Below, piece after piece: positions 28,804 to 41,440 of a DNA stretch of 64,000 nt. Made by a program: the position numbers and the translations under genes. The notes beneath the pieces were generated by a model. That model was not told where the DNA came from and ran no database searches. It saw only the letters and a list, made by a program, of their open reading frames with translations. Origin of the DNA: Protula sp. h YS-2021 (Eukaryota > Annelida > Polychaeta > Sabellida > Serpulidae); NCBI GenBank assembly GCA_949752745.1, contig OX457032.1:11729543-11793542 (forward strand). Direction: 5' to 3'. The first letter of the stretch is position 1. Every line of letters begins with the position of its first letter.

Positions 28804-31800
28804 GTAACATTTTTGTCGCAAATATTTCAAAATTAATTAAACAAAATTGTATTACATAATATTCACATTTCATTTCCGCAATTATTTCTGGCTTGTTTGA
28901 ACACTGACTAAATGTAAGAAAACTGCAACAGCTTTTATTAAATCAGATATATCATTTTATTCACCTTAAATAATTATTTTTTTTTATCAAATGGGTCAAA
29001 TGGTGTTTATATTTTGTCACTACACATTCTTGTGATTCCTTTTTTGAATGCGTGTTACAGTTTGAGACCCTGTTTTCCTTTGGCCTTTTTTTTACAGCTT
29101 CACAGGAGTGTGACACGGAAAATGGGTGGAATGAAATGAACGGCAAGTGTTTCCGCGTCAGTCGTAACGCGGCGGAGACACAGTACACGTGGCAGGAGGC
29201 GCGCGAGGCCTGTCTGGCTGAGGGAGGCGACATAGCTACCATCATGTCAGAAGCAGAGCAGAACTTCGTTATAAGTCTGGTAAGACAACAATGTCGCTTG
29301 ATATCAAATGTGTTACCATACGTGTCCAAAAAAAGCTGAGAAAGGGGCTGGGGGTAATTCTGAATCCAGACGCGGTCAGTGCGGAGTGGCAATTTCGCTT
29401 AAAGGAAGAGGGGTAATTTTCATTAAATGCTTCTCGTTTCTAACCAAAAGTGGCTTGTTTTCTAATTTTACTCCTCATTTCCTTCAAAATAGGGTATTAT
29501 TACAAATTTAGCACTCCGCGTTTAGCAGTCGTTTAAAAGGTCATGGACACACATGATAACCAGTTCGTACATGAGTGCCCTCCCCCTTCCCACCACCCTT
29601 AAGTCTTAATAAACTTTTTCTGCTTTGAACCCTTCTGCGGACAAGTCCCAAATTTTCTTCTCATTTTTAGCTGGTGACTAAAACAGTTTCACTGATTGTT
29701 TAATAAACACAAATGTAAAAAACATGAGCTACAATAATTGTAATGTTTTGCCAAGCATATTTTACACTAGGTTCTTAAATATATACGTTTTTCGGTTATC
29801 AAAGGCAACCGATATAGGTTTTGCGGGCACTCTTTGGATTGGCCTGAATCAGCTAGCAGATAAAGATGGCGATTTTGTGTCAGTAATTTTCGTTTCTTCT
29901 AACTCATATTACTTCTAAAATGAGTATTTTAAGTATCTTAATCGCTTTTAAAGGGGTTTGAAATAAATATATTCTGTATATTCTCTTTTATTACTGTTTA
30001 TTGAATCGTAAATATGAATATACATAGGATATTATATTAATCAGATAAACGTCAATTATCATAGGCTCAGAAGAGTTCATTATGGTCTTAAAACAACCAT
30101 GGTATTATCATTCAAGCTCACTAACCACTGAACATAATGCAATCAATTTCTCCTGACTAACAGCTGGGCTGACGGAAGCGACTCGTCGTACGATGACTGG
30201 GGTGACAGCGAGCCGCGAGACGGCGGAATCACAAACTGCGCCTTCTCGCTCACTCAGCCAGGTGCTGTTTGGATATTTTGTATATTTGTAATTATGGCAT
30301 TTGTCAATTGGAAAAGATTATTTAAACTAAATAAATGAATTACGGAGGCACTTAAACATAGAATATATATGCCTATTTGTTCAGTATCAGAATCGGTGTC
30401 ACATCAACAACGTAATGGGCTTCAGTTTTAAGTATTACGGAAATGAATATTTCAGATTTGATGGGTTTATAAACATGAGAATGTAGTCATAAAACAAATG
30501 GGGCGCTTTAATTCTTCATTTTCAATTTATCCGCATATTTAAACATCGTGCGATATAGATTGCTTTCTCTGGGAAGAAACTTACATTACATATATTTTAG
30601 TGGCGGGAGCATTCCAGCGTTACGACTACTCTACAGCTCTGTACGGGCTGCTCGACCCCGGCTACGACCGACCGACGGACGCGGACGGCGTAGACACGTT
30701 CTACTTTGGAGGAGGCTATGACAAAGATCAGGACTGGTGTGAAAATATGTGTAAAGCCGTCAGTATTCCTTCAAATATCCCCAATTTAACATAATTAGTC
30801 ACTATAGAATCACATTTATTTGAAAAAAAAACCGTTGACCATAAAGCTGTATACTATGTTAATTAATTATGCTGATGACAGTTGATAAGGGATGTAAATG
30901 GTTAATAGAAACGTTCAGAAGGTGTTGTTACTTTTGCAAAATGTATTATTGTGCTTTAATGTTGGCAATCAAGCTTTAATTGTAATTTCAGTTTTTTTTT
31001 TGTTGTTGTTTTTTTTTTTTTTGTTTATTTTATTTTATTTTTTTTTTGGGGGGGGGGGGAAGTCGGGACAAGCCTCTGCATCTAAGATGTCCCCTTTATT
31101 TAACTAATAAATCAAATAACAACATATAAACTAACAAATGAAGATGAGGTTTAAGGAGTAAATGTACAGGAGATCAAAGTTACAAACAGCACTTAAGGTG
31201 CAACTTGTTTTAAATTTTATATTTAACAGTTATAGAAATATAAAGAAATATATGCATACATATAAACACACACTAGAAACACACGTAGATTCAACCACAT
31301 ATACTATGGAAACATCCATACGCAGACAGACTACTCATACTTACATACATCCATTTATATATGTATATTGAACTACAACTTTTTACTTTGCTTTCTTTTT
31401 TGTAATCTGTTATTCAATTAATTACAATTACCTATACTACAAACAAGTTAAATATTTTTATTATTTATTGGATCAGAAATGAACACAAAACATGCCCAGA
31501 AAGCATTTTTTTTGTTATTTTGCCCCCACTCCCCACTCCTCCCGAATAAACCCACAGACTTTTGGTTGACACAAAGGAAAAAGAAAAGCGTGGTAGCATC
31601 AAATTCTAATGCTTAATCACGGTTATAGTCAAAGTAAATACTGACCTTCAAATTGCAAGCTTTCAGCAATTAAGTTTGGAAACTTATTCCATTTTGTATT
31701 GAACCTGGTCGGTGACATTGAATTTTTATTATCCAAGATCGCAATAAAAATTTTCAATCATCAGAAAAATTGTAATATCAGTTGATAGATTGCAAAATTC

Positions 31801-34800
31801 AGTCCCAGACACAATGCCACAGTGCTTAGAATACTATGGCATATGCTTTCTTCTATAATAAATATCTTAATCTGTGATAACCAAGGCCTTATTATAGATT
31901 TTCTTGTATTGTGTGACATATTGTTTGATATGTAGTTTACCAACAGCCCAGTCTGTAATATTTACTTCCAGTTAAGGAAACAGTTTAATGTTCAATGTTT
32001 ACATGCAGATCTTGCAGCTGAACAACATAAAACCTGGGCAATTTTGTACAGCAGTGTCAAAATCATTGTTGATAAATGTATAGAAATACTAAAAGTGAAT
32101 TATGAGAAGAAGACATGTTGTCACCAGGAGACGCGATGTGCGGTGTACACGTGGTAATGAGTATTATAAGCCGCAGTGTTGTTGCTAGGAGACGCGATGT
32201 GCAGCGTACACGTGGTACTGGTATCACTGGGACTATTACTGGCAGTACACATGTGTGGGTAGGAGTGACCGCTGGGATATAATCCAATATGACAGCTACG
32301 GTTATGCTGGCGTACGCGACGCTGTTGGTGATGACGGTGAAGGTTAGCTGTACATAATTTTACTTTTATTTTATTCAAGTTGTCTACCAACGCATATGTT
32401 CCCCTGGTCATCATAGCGATATAGTCCTCCATTGATAGAACTTTTGAAGTACATTTCTGCTTTAAATGGAGTATTTAATAACAATTCTATTACTCTATTG
32501 GCATAAGGAAATAGGAAACTCTACCGTAATAAGTTCTTACTTATATAAGCATAGATGTTAATTTTAAGGTACTGTTTCCTATTTTACAGCAATCCAGCAG
32601 TTTCGGTGCTTTGTTTTCCTGTAAAATACTGTTTGCCCACGCTCTCCCATACACCAAGAAACACATGTAAAGCCGTTCACTGTGACGTCATTTTTAAAAA
32701 ATGTTGGACATGAGATGTTATGAAACCCCTTCAGCAACTGTCTGTGTTTCCAGTTTTGTGATTTTTACCTCCTGGCACACAGGCTGGTGGTATGCCGGTA
32801 ACTGCGGACTGAACAAGGGTTTTGCATGTACTAAGCAGCCGGGTTCAGATACTCCGGTCACTGTACCGCCCACAGCCAGCGTGGATGGATATTGTCCACC
32901 AGACTATATTGGAATTGGTTGGTGTTAAATCTGGTCTTTTAAACATCCATTTTAACGGAAATTCTAACACTTTTCCAAAATCCATAGTTGTAAGACTTTT
33001 AAAAAGGATGAATAAAATTAAAGTGGAGAGTGAAAACATGACAAAATGAACGTGAAATGGTTAAAATCTTATTAATATTTGTTAACTTTCTGACAAAGAC
33101 AACAAGTGCCTGAAGGTAGTGATAGTGGAAGACGAGCAGGATGGACAGATGTGGCAACAAGCCATGGACATATGCCGTGCTGGACCTGGTATTTCTCCTG
33201 ATATAGCCAGCATTCACAGCGACGCCGAAAACGGTAACATTATACATTATATTGAAGCGCTTAGGAGAAATAGCGCAATGAAAACATTTGATCATTTCAT
33301 CAAGCAATCCTCGCATCGGCACATTTCATCAAGCAATCCTTGCATCAACAGATTTCATCAAGCAATCCTCGCATTAGCAGGTTTCATTGAGCAATCATCA
33401 TATTGCAGATTTCATCAAGCAATGCTCCTATCGCGGATTTTATCAAGAAATCCTGGCATCAGCAGATTTTATCAAGAAATCATCCCATTCGTAGATTTTA
33501 TCAAGCAATTCTCGAATCAGCAGATTTAATCGAGCAATCTTTGCATCAAGCAATCCTCATATCGTAGGTTTTATCAAGCAATCCTCGCATCGTAGGTTTT
33601 ATCAAGCAATCCTTGCATCGCAGATTTCATCAACCAATTCTCGCATCGCAGATTTTATCAAGCGATCCTCACATCGTAGGTTTTATCAAGCAATCCTCGC
33701 ATTGCAGATTTCATCCTTCAGTTTTTGCATCAACAGACTTCATCAAGCAATCCTCGTATCAGCAGATTTCATCAGGCAATCCTCGTATCAGCAGATTTCA
33801 TCAGGCAATCCTAGTATCAGCAGATTTCATCAGGTAACCCTTGTATCAGCAGATTTTATCAGGCAATCCTCGTATCAGCAGATTTCATCAGGCAATCCTC
33901 GTATCAGCAGATTTCATCAGGCAAGCCTCGCATCAGCAGATTTCGTCAAGCAATCCTCGTATTGCAGATTTCATGAATCAGCCGTTGCATTAGCAGATTT
34001 CATCAAGCAATCTTCGAATCGCAGATGCTAGAATTTTATGCAATGCGATAAGAAAACTCAAGCTTTCCGCCAATTTTAGCTGTGGTTGGAAACATTATTT
34101 TTTGGTGACGGTTAGTTTAGTTATTCAGAGTGTTTATCTAGGAATCTCAGAGTGCTGGGTTCGAATCCGGCGTGGGGTGGTAGACGGGGAATTGACGTTC
34201 GCTTCAGTTGGCTTATTGAAAAGACTGTAGTGGATCACCTACACCTACACCTATTACCTATCACAGAATTGTCTGTCATAAATTCACGCCCAAAAGTCTT
34301 TCAAGCATTCCTTTAAAAAAGTTAAGACCTTACAGAACATAAAAAGCTATCACGGAAACTTTGTTCTTGGTGGATTATATTAAACATAAAACAGACACTG
34401 ACTCTTGAAATAAATAAACACAAATAAGTGGTTAAGTAACAAAATATGTCTGTAGCACTAGTGACGCATCAGCTGCAGTCCACGACGTACGGTTTGTGGA
34501 TTGGCTATCATTACGCAACAATGCATAAAACCTGGGTGTGGGCGGACAATACCGAACCTAGATACTCGAATTGGGGGCAGGGCCAGCCTGCCGATACTGT
34601 AAGTACTGAAAACTTATTCAAATCTTTGTAAAATTAACATGCTTAAAAGTTTCAGGTTGTTTTAAATGCTTAACATGTAAATTTTTAATTGATGTAGTAC
34701 TCAGTTGTAACGTGACGTCATTAAATTCTTTACTTCATATGTTTCTTTAACAGGTTTTATTAATCTTTCTTTATTTCTAGTATAAATGTTAGAAAAATCG

Positions 34801-37800
34801 AGGCCTACACTTTCGTATTAATTCTTAAACTAAATCCCCTGTTATTAGACAAATTTATGCGTTGAGATGCAAGCCTCGATCAGCACGGCGGGGGAATGGC
34901 ACAACCTACGTTGTGACTCACGGCGAGGTTATGTCTGTCAAACGTACAAAGGTACCACTTCCACTATTTCCCCTATTTTCTGTTTAATTTTTGAGATGTC
35001 TATCCTTAATATTGATCATTTAGGTTAAAAATCTACATTTTTACGTATACCGTACCTTCTTGATTTCTGATCTATTTAATATCAACACTGAGGTATGCCA
35101 AATACCTTTTCAAAACACCCGTTTAGATTGCTGTTCATAAGTTATTTTGTGGTCTCTATATTTTATTCATCCAAACCTGTGACTAGTTTTTTAGTAAAGT
35201 TTCAATAACTCATTTGCTTAAATAAAAACTACACTTAAAGAAATGTGGTATTGCATTGAAAGTGTTAAGCTATTTTCATTAATAAAATATCTCTGGCATC
35301 AAGATCCAGACAATATCATAGAGACACCGCCGCCTACCACGCCCCATCAATGCGCTGACGGATGGACGCCGTACTGGTATGGCTGCTACCGCTATGATGC
35401 CACGGCAAGGACGTGGGCCGCTGCCAGGGATAACTGTGAGAGCCTGGTACGCCTTCAATAGCATCTTATAACTGTAATACGTAATTCGAAAAAATAGATT
35501 CTTTTTAATCTGGCAATAATCGATTCCAGCGTCATTTTCATATTTTCATATAAGTTTCTTCAAGCATAACCTACTTATCCCGACAGATCTAGAAATATGC
35601 TGAATATCTGTATTGTTCTTTGATCTTTTTCAATCATGGCATTTACAGGAAAATTTCTCCTTGATGAAACTAATAAACAACATGTTGACCATAAAATACC
35701 TTTTTAAGCCAGTGAAGAAAACGACGCACAGTGGTGGAAACTATTTTTAAAATGTGTGGTTTTTCAGGGCGGTCACTTGGTGTCGATCCACCACGAGGCA
35801 GAGAACGCTGCTGTTTACTTAGCAGCTGAGAAAGACTATCCCATATGGATAGGGTTAAGTACGGTAAGGTAACAACTAACAGCTATTAACACTTGTCAAA
35901 TCAAACACTTGCAAAAGAATATATCAAAGTTGTACGGAGTCAATGTTTCGGGCCTTTTTTCTGCCCAAATATCGCACATATGTAGTATTTGATCTAAAGT
36001 TCTGCACCTCACTTTTTGTGTACACCTTTGTTTTCATTTTCTTTATCAAACCGCGAAGCGAAAAGCAGTGATTTTTATCACCCAAACCAACGAATTAGGG
36101 CTGCAGCAGCATTTACATAAGCATGCGCCAACAGCCACATTCATTTACGCTCAATTCTTCACGAGGGTCGGGAGGATTGGGGATGTCCTTGCATAGAGTA
36201 GGTAACGAAGCTGCTTTAGAAAGGGTTCAAACTGGCAAGAAAGTATCTTAGAAATATTTCGGAATCTGAAAAAAAAACATTGGCTTGTCTGCAAAGGAAA
36301 GGCAAACCAAATCAGGCTAAAAATTACTACTCGAAGGGAGAAAGTGGTTTTAAAAATATTATTGGCCAAGTATTTAAGATTGCTTTGAGAAAAGAGATCT
36401 CGTTTAGGTTTTCCCCGTATTGTAATATGAGAGCCTCTAAAATGTAATTCACAGGCAAACGTGGTTGTCAATTTTTATCCCAATGAGGTTGGTCATTGCC
36501 TTCCCAATGTGGTTAATGGTTATTTTCCCAGTGTTGATGTTCATTGTTATCCCATTGTTGTTGTTCTTTATCCTAACAATGTGGTTGTTCATTGTTCTCC
36601 CAATGCGGTTGTTCATTGTTATTCTAATGAAATTATTTAAATCATACTCCCCCCCCCCCAAAAAAAAAAAATGAGTATCACCTGTGACCTCCAGAGCACA
36701 AAGTGTCAAAAGTTATATTTAAGTGATAAGTGATAAGTGATATTTAAGTTACGAAAAGCAATACCCAACTTAACACGAATGATTTTAGGATGAGAATGGA
36801 TTCTATGAGTGGGCGGACGGCTGGCCGTATGGCTATTACATGAACTGGGATGACAATGCAGTTGGTGGGGGAGAGGGATGTGTCGTAATGAAGAGCAATC
36901 AGAAATGGAACGATACCATATGCTCAGACACTCATGCTTCTGTTTGCAAACAAACCGATGGTAAGTATATGTGTTAGCAATCACGTGCCCTGTTTATAAA
37001 CAGATCGACGGCGCAGTAGGAGTGGGAGAGAGCTACGTCGTAGTGAAGAGTAACAAGAAATGGAACGATACCATATTCTCAGACACCCATGTTTCCGTTT
37101 GCAAACGAACCGATGGTAAAGTTTAAAAGTGGGATAAAACTGCTTCAAAAACATCAAAAATTCCCAAATACATTGAAATCGCGAAACAAAGTGGAAGTAA
37201 TTTCTTACATTAATTCCTTCAATTAGGCATCACCATTGTATGAATTGTAATCGCATTTTAGCCCCAGTTCCCACGACCCCTGAGGGTGCTACTGGGTATT
37301 GCCCCCTTGGTGACTGGCTCGAGTTCGGACCTAATTGCTACTACTTCTCCACGACGACGTTTGACCATGCCAGTGCCATGTCTGATTGTAGAACTGTAAG
37401 TCTGTCAATCTTTTGTCTGCTCACTTCGCACGCACATTCTCAGTACGTTTAAACTGGGTTACGTTCCAGCGGAGATAAAAGTACATTTGTCGGTTTATAT
37501 AACGACCATTAGGCGCTTTTAAAATGTGTCTGAATTATTTAACAAGTATTTACCGAAGCCTTGCCCTTTACGTATCAGAAGCCATTGATATTTTAATTGG
37601 GAATAATGTAAAACAAAGAACCCTTATGCATATTGCTTGACTGGACTATTTACTGTAGCAAGGAGGGAGCTCTCATGCCGCAACTTTAGCTACCATAGAG
37701 AACATTTACGAGAACGAGTGGATTCTGGATCAGCTGAAGGGCAACCCTTATAACGACGGTACATGGATAGGGCTCATTCGTAGCCAGACTGGCGGTGAGT

Positions 37801-40800
37801 TTAAAATAATGATTTTATATTTAAAAATCAGTAGCGTATTTAATACTTTAAAAAAAAAAATTTTAATATTATAATATTTTAATCAGTTTATAAGCTATCT
37901 TTAAGTTTAAATATACATAATGGATTTTTGTGAAATTTAAGATCACTTTTAAGTCGACCAAGGTAAAAAAAACTTAGCAAACGTAGCAAATAGTTGATGT
38001 TCTCTATTGAAATTTAATTTGTTTAAACTGTACTCTATTTGGCGATTGCATAGAATGAATTGCAATTCGATATTTAAATATTAAATATTTGACTCTAAAA
38101 ATCAATTTCCCAAAAAAATCTTGCTCTGCCCCTCAGATTTAAAGCTCACCACATGGGCAATCTATACGGTCTAAAAGAGAACCTCAGTCAAACTACTTAA
38201 AAGGTACTTTCACTGTAACCCAAACATTACGATTTCCTTTTATGTTTGCTATGTGCACTGGTTTTTCATTACATGCTACAGATGACGGCTTCGCGTGGCT
38301 GGATGGGTCAGACTCGGACTTCCGACACTGGGCTCCGGGAGAGCCGTCCGACCCGTACTACGAGAACTGCGTGGAGATGTGGGTGAATCAATGGCCGGGC
38401 ATGTGGAACGATGCGCGCTGTGACTACTCGGACTACATATACAGATACTACGTCTGCAAAGCCGCAAAAGGCATAGATCTATATCAATGCACAATTCTTT
38501 TATGTTTCAAACGTCTCACTTTAATGTTGACTTTTCTGTCTATAAAATTAGAAATAGACTGGTTACTACAATATGTTAGTAAGCAAAGTAACCAAATGTT
38601 TAATGCATGAAAAAATTTCCCGTGATAGAACTAATTTTAAGTTTAAAGCTTTAAGCTGTTCTTATTTAGTTATTATTATTTCAAGCATTCTTTTGCACAT
38701 TCAAGGCGACATGCCTACAACACCACAAATGCCCTCTCCCGGGGATCAAGAGTGTCCGAGTGGAAACTGGGACGTGTGGGGAAACAACTGCGTTCTCGTT
38801 CGACCGAATGACTATAGAAACTGGGATGACGCTTTGTCGTAAGGGCTTTCTCTGTTGAATACTGTAATCTAGAAAACATAACCAAAGATAACGTTTTAAG
38901 ATTTTGAACACTGAAGGGCATTTATATAAACTAGCTTATCCACTGCAGTTGCGTATCAGTTGCATACAGAACTAACATCCGCCATTATTTTTCAAAACAA
39001 ACCAAAAAACATGAAGCTATAAACAGAAATGTCTGGTGCCAGACCTCAGTTACATCTTATGTATTTATTGTTGACAGACTATGCAAGCAGATGGGCGGCA
39101 CTAATGCCTCATTGGCGTCCATACACAGCTACGAAGAGAATTGGTATATCCACCAGAAGGTTGTCGAATACAACTATGACGATTATTATAATCCGGATGT
39201 CTGGATAGGGATGTCCAAAAGGGATTACGGTCTGTTTTTGCCCTAATAGTTTCAATCATGTTAATTCTGCAAATTTAATTTGAGTCACGAAAATATGTTG
39301 CGTAGGTAAGGGGCTTGTGTGAATACAAATAAACTCATTCTGGAGCAATTACCGTCTGTTGAAGCGACCAGCAAAGTCATTTTATTAATTTTTATCCTTT
39401 AAATTTAGGACAGACAAATAATTATAATTCAAACCACAGCTGATGTATTGAAATTATAAATAAAACAAGAAATCTGAGAATCAATAACAATTGCTTTAAA
39501 TGAATGACATAAAGTGCCTTGAAAAATAAGGGCCATGCCAGTTCTGATAAATCACTACCAGCTGTTTAGGAAATGACCAACACAGTTTCGATATTTTCTT
39601 GTTTTATGCAAATATGAAACACATGTATATGTATTTGACCCAAACAAAAGGTTATCCGTACGTGTGGGAGAATGAGCGACCTGTGGATTATACACACTGG
39701 GCTCCAGGGGAACCCAATGACATCGATGGTAGTCAGAACTGTGTGCGTATGTATCACGCATCTGGCCAATGGGATGACTACTACTGCTATGACTACTATT
39801 ACCATGGATACGTGTGTCAAGTTAGGCAGGATTTATTCAAGAAAGGTACCTATGTTTATTTCGTAATGGTCAATACACACAAAAAGACATTTCGATTAGT
39901 AGATGGGCCCTATTGATACGCGCAGCCAACTGACCGCTCTGCTGTATCAAAAACGTCAAGTAAACACACTAATGAATGTGTTTACTTGATGTTGTCGTAA
40001 CAACTTGAACAAATCAGCTAAATTGTAAATTAAAAATAAAACAATCACCTTTTGACTGATCCACACCCCCATCCCCCAGTCAACTTTTAAGGCTGTTGCT
40101 GCCAGCACTACGGGTTACGGAAGAGCCTTTTTGGATCCCACCTGTGCTTGTGTCTTTTTATTCTTGAATTCGGGTCATATCTGCCTCATTAGCTTAAGGT
40201 TTATAGTTTAAGGTTGTCAAGATCATCCTTTACAGATGCAACACGGTTTTACAACCATCTCAAGTGTGCTCACATCAGTATTCTATCTCCATTTCAAGTG
40301 TGTTCACATCAGTATTCCATGTACACGTGGTTGCTGAAAGTTACGCGGATTGATCTAATCAAGTGGATTAAAAGACTAGAATAGAAGTGTCTTTAAAAGC
40401 GATATTACCGGTCCTTTTAACTCATCTTTGTAAATTTCTAGCGCTATTTAATCAAACAGTAGCCAATATGTTTCAATTTAGTGCACATTTTCTCTTATTA
40501 CTCTACACTTCTAAGTCTTACTCATGACATGAATATTACAAAGCTTAAATCATTCACAAAAATATCTGACGTTTGAATTATTAAATAATTGACAGAACTG
40601 GCAGAAAAGGGACCGAATTTCTTCAAGAAACTCGAAGATATTCCTCCAAATCCTTTACTTGTGGGAAAACAGCCGACATCACGTGACCATGCACGTGACA
40701 GCCACACGGCAGACGCCTCGAGCTCAAACAAGAAAAGTAAACTTATGTTGTTTAATTTACTCAAAGCATTGCTTTTGCTTTAAGCATCAAATGATAGTTT

Positions 40801-41440
40801 TCATTCAATAATGGCGCTGAACCCGGATCCGTGAATTGTTACTTATTTATACTAGAGGCTATTTTCGAACTTTATTTGGCTAACTTTACTAATAATTCTA
40901 AACAGCCGACAATATTATTTTAAGCACTTTTAATGTGGGTGTTTGTTGATATATCGATCACTTCAAAACATGTAAAGCAAAAACTATAATATTTCAGTTC
41001 TGCAATTTATTTCGTGAAGCTGATTCGTTTTTTTTCATATTTATGTTTTCATTCATTTTTCATGTTCAAACAGTTTAAACTTTCATACTTTATGCACATT
41101 TGTAATCATCTGTGGTGTCTGTTTTGTTTATATTTTTCGTTAGACTTAGAGCAAATAAGTAACAAATCCTTTTTTAATTTAGTTGTCTGTAAAACGAAAC
41201 TAATTTAGCAATTCAACAGAATATAATAGTCCATTTTGACAAATTTCAGGCGGAAAACAAGCCGGAATAATAATAGGATGCCTGTTGGGTATAGTTGTCA
41301 CAGCAGCGCTTATTTCATTGGTTGTCATCAAGAAAGTAAACAAAACAAGTAAGACGGAAGAAGTGGCGATGGAAAATGTGATAGCCACGCCCCCTGATGC
41401 TAACAAAACCTGTGGATATGACCAGCAAGAAAACGCATAA
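28746..41440 (+). CDS. Gene B: complete five-CTLD membrane receptor, 21 exons, 973 aa
   Basis: Mannose-receptor-like type I membrane lectin. Twenty-one exons with compatible phases total 2922 nt with one terminal stop. Order: signal peptide, CTLD1 with a large insertion, CTLD2-CTLD5 joined by short Pro/Thr linkers, charged stalk, membrane helix, short tail. CTLD1 and CTLD2 use atypical calcium motifs; CTLD4 has EPS/WND and CTLD5 EPN/WDD. The likely role is sugar recognition at the cell surface, possibly leading to uptake; this is inferred from architecture. It lies downstream of the Polinton in the same direction as gene A and converges on gene C. Oddities: a decayed copy of exon 13, a GC donor after exon 16 and a 30-bp minisatellite in intron 8. 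Confidence 0.9.
29098..32917 (+). CDS. Gene B exons 2-7 (CTLD1 with insertion)
   Basis: Exons 29098-29279, 29805-29878, 30164-30261, 30601-30758, 32189-32342 and 32783-32917. Exon 2 has QECDTENGWNEMNGKCFRVS and ACLAEGGDIATIM; exon 3 has TLWIGLNQL; exon 4 has WADGSDSSYDDW, EPRDGG and NCAF. Exon 5 (YDYSTALYGLLDPGYDRPTD..FYFGGGYDKDQDWCENMC) and exon 6 (YTWYWYHWDYYWQYTC) form an insertion of about 100 residues before exon 7 closes the domain (WWYAGNCGLNKGFAC). Exon 5 ends at donor GTCAGT. Confidence 0.82.
30985..31060. repeat. Poly-T/poly-G low-complexity tract in gene B intron 5
   Basis: T-rich run followed by ten or so G. The remainder of this 1.4 kb intron is AT-rich with no gene seen. Confidence 0.9.
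32126..32160 (+). pseudogene. Fragment of gene B exon 6 upstream of the intact exon
   Basis: GGAGACGCGATGTGCGG and about 20 further bases repeat the start of exon 6 (32189), then break off before the true acceptor. It parallels the partial exon 6 copy in gene A. Confidence 0.6.
33099..34951 (+). CDS. Gene B exons 8-10 (CTLD2)
   Basis: Exons 33099-33233, 34456-34598 and 34849-34951. Motifs: NKCLKVVIVEDEQDGQMW, DIASIHSDAEN, GLWIGYHYATMHKTW, SNWGQGQPAD, LCVEMQ, EWHNLRC, GYVCQTYK. As in gene A the calcium motif is a QP-type variant. Intron 8 carries a different minisatellite from that of A, C and D. Confidence 0.85.
33285..34025. repeat. ~30-bp minisatellite in gene B intron 8
   Basis: About twenty degenerate units of the type TTTCATCAAGCAATCCTCGC and ATCAGCAGA, starting about 50 bp after the exon 8 donor. 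Open frames rich in SRFHQAIL are artefacts. Confidence 0.93.
34095..34260 (+). repeat. Possible tRNA-derived SINE
   Basis: GGGTTCGAATCC at 34158-34169 is a good RNA polymerase III B-box; it is preceded by tRNA-like sequence and followed by a CACCTA-rich tail. The A-box is weak, so the call is tentative. Confidence 0.4.
35304..36960 (+). CDS. Gene B exons 11-13 (CTLD3)
   Basis: Exons 35304-35446, 35768-35863 and 36789-36960. Motifs: ETPPPTTPHQCADGW, YWYGCYRYDATART, GGHLVSIHHEAENAA, PIWIGLS, NGFYEWADGWPYGYYMNW, KWNDTIC, ASVCKQTD. WND is present and EPN absent. Donor GTAAGT. Confidence 0.85.
36460..36640. repeat. ~27-bp repeats in gene B intron 12
   Basis: Six or so degenerate units around CAATGTGGTTGTTCATTGTT, followed by a C-run/A-run. 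Confidence 0.8.
37000..37125 (+). pseudogene. Decayed copy of the second half of gene B exon 13
   Basis: Downstream of exon 13, the sequence from GACGGCGCAGTAGGAGTGGG through AAATGGAACGATACCATATT to GCAAACGAACCGATGGTAAA repeats the last ~110 bp of the exon and its donor, with substitutions. A shorter piece precedes it at 36985-37010. Gene C has an equivalent copy. Confidence 0.75.
37262..38470 (+). CDS. Gene B exons 14-16 (CTLD4)
   Basis: Exons 37262-37395, 37659-37794 and 38282-38470. Motifs: GYCPLGDWLEFGPNCYYFS, ATIENIYENEWIL, GTWIGLIRSQ, FAWLDGSDSDFRHW, GEPSDPYYENC, MWNDARC, YYVCKAAK. Exon 16 appears to end at GCATAG instead of GT; a GC donor is the only site keeping phase with exon 17. 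Confidence 0.83.
38706..39845 (+). CDS. Gene B exons 17-19 (CTLD5, EPN site)
   Basis: Exons 38706-38838, 39078-39229 and 39651-39845. Motifs: MPTTPQMPSPGDQECPSGNW, NYDDYYNPDVWIGM, YPYVWENERPVDYTHW, GEPND, NCVRMYH, QWDDYYC, GYVCQVRQDLFKK. EPN with WDD predicts calcium-dependent mannose-type binding. Confidence 0.85.
40596..41440 (+). CDS. Gene B exons 20-21 (stalk, membrane helix, tail)
   Basis: Exons 40596-40736 and 41250-41440. The stalk starts ELAEKGPNFFKKLEDI and differs from gene A after about 20 residues. The helix is GIIIGCLLGIVVTAALISLVV, followed by IKKVNKTSK and a tail with EEVAMENV and GYDQQENA. TAA at 41438-41440. Confidence 0.85.

Noticed and set aside
33285..34025. CRISPR-like array
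   Set aside because: Units are degenerate with no separate spacers, and the genome is animal.
33119..34031. Open frames with SRFHQAIL repeats
   Set aside because: They begin in gene B exon 8 and then read the intronic minisatellite.
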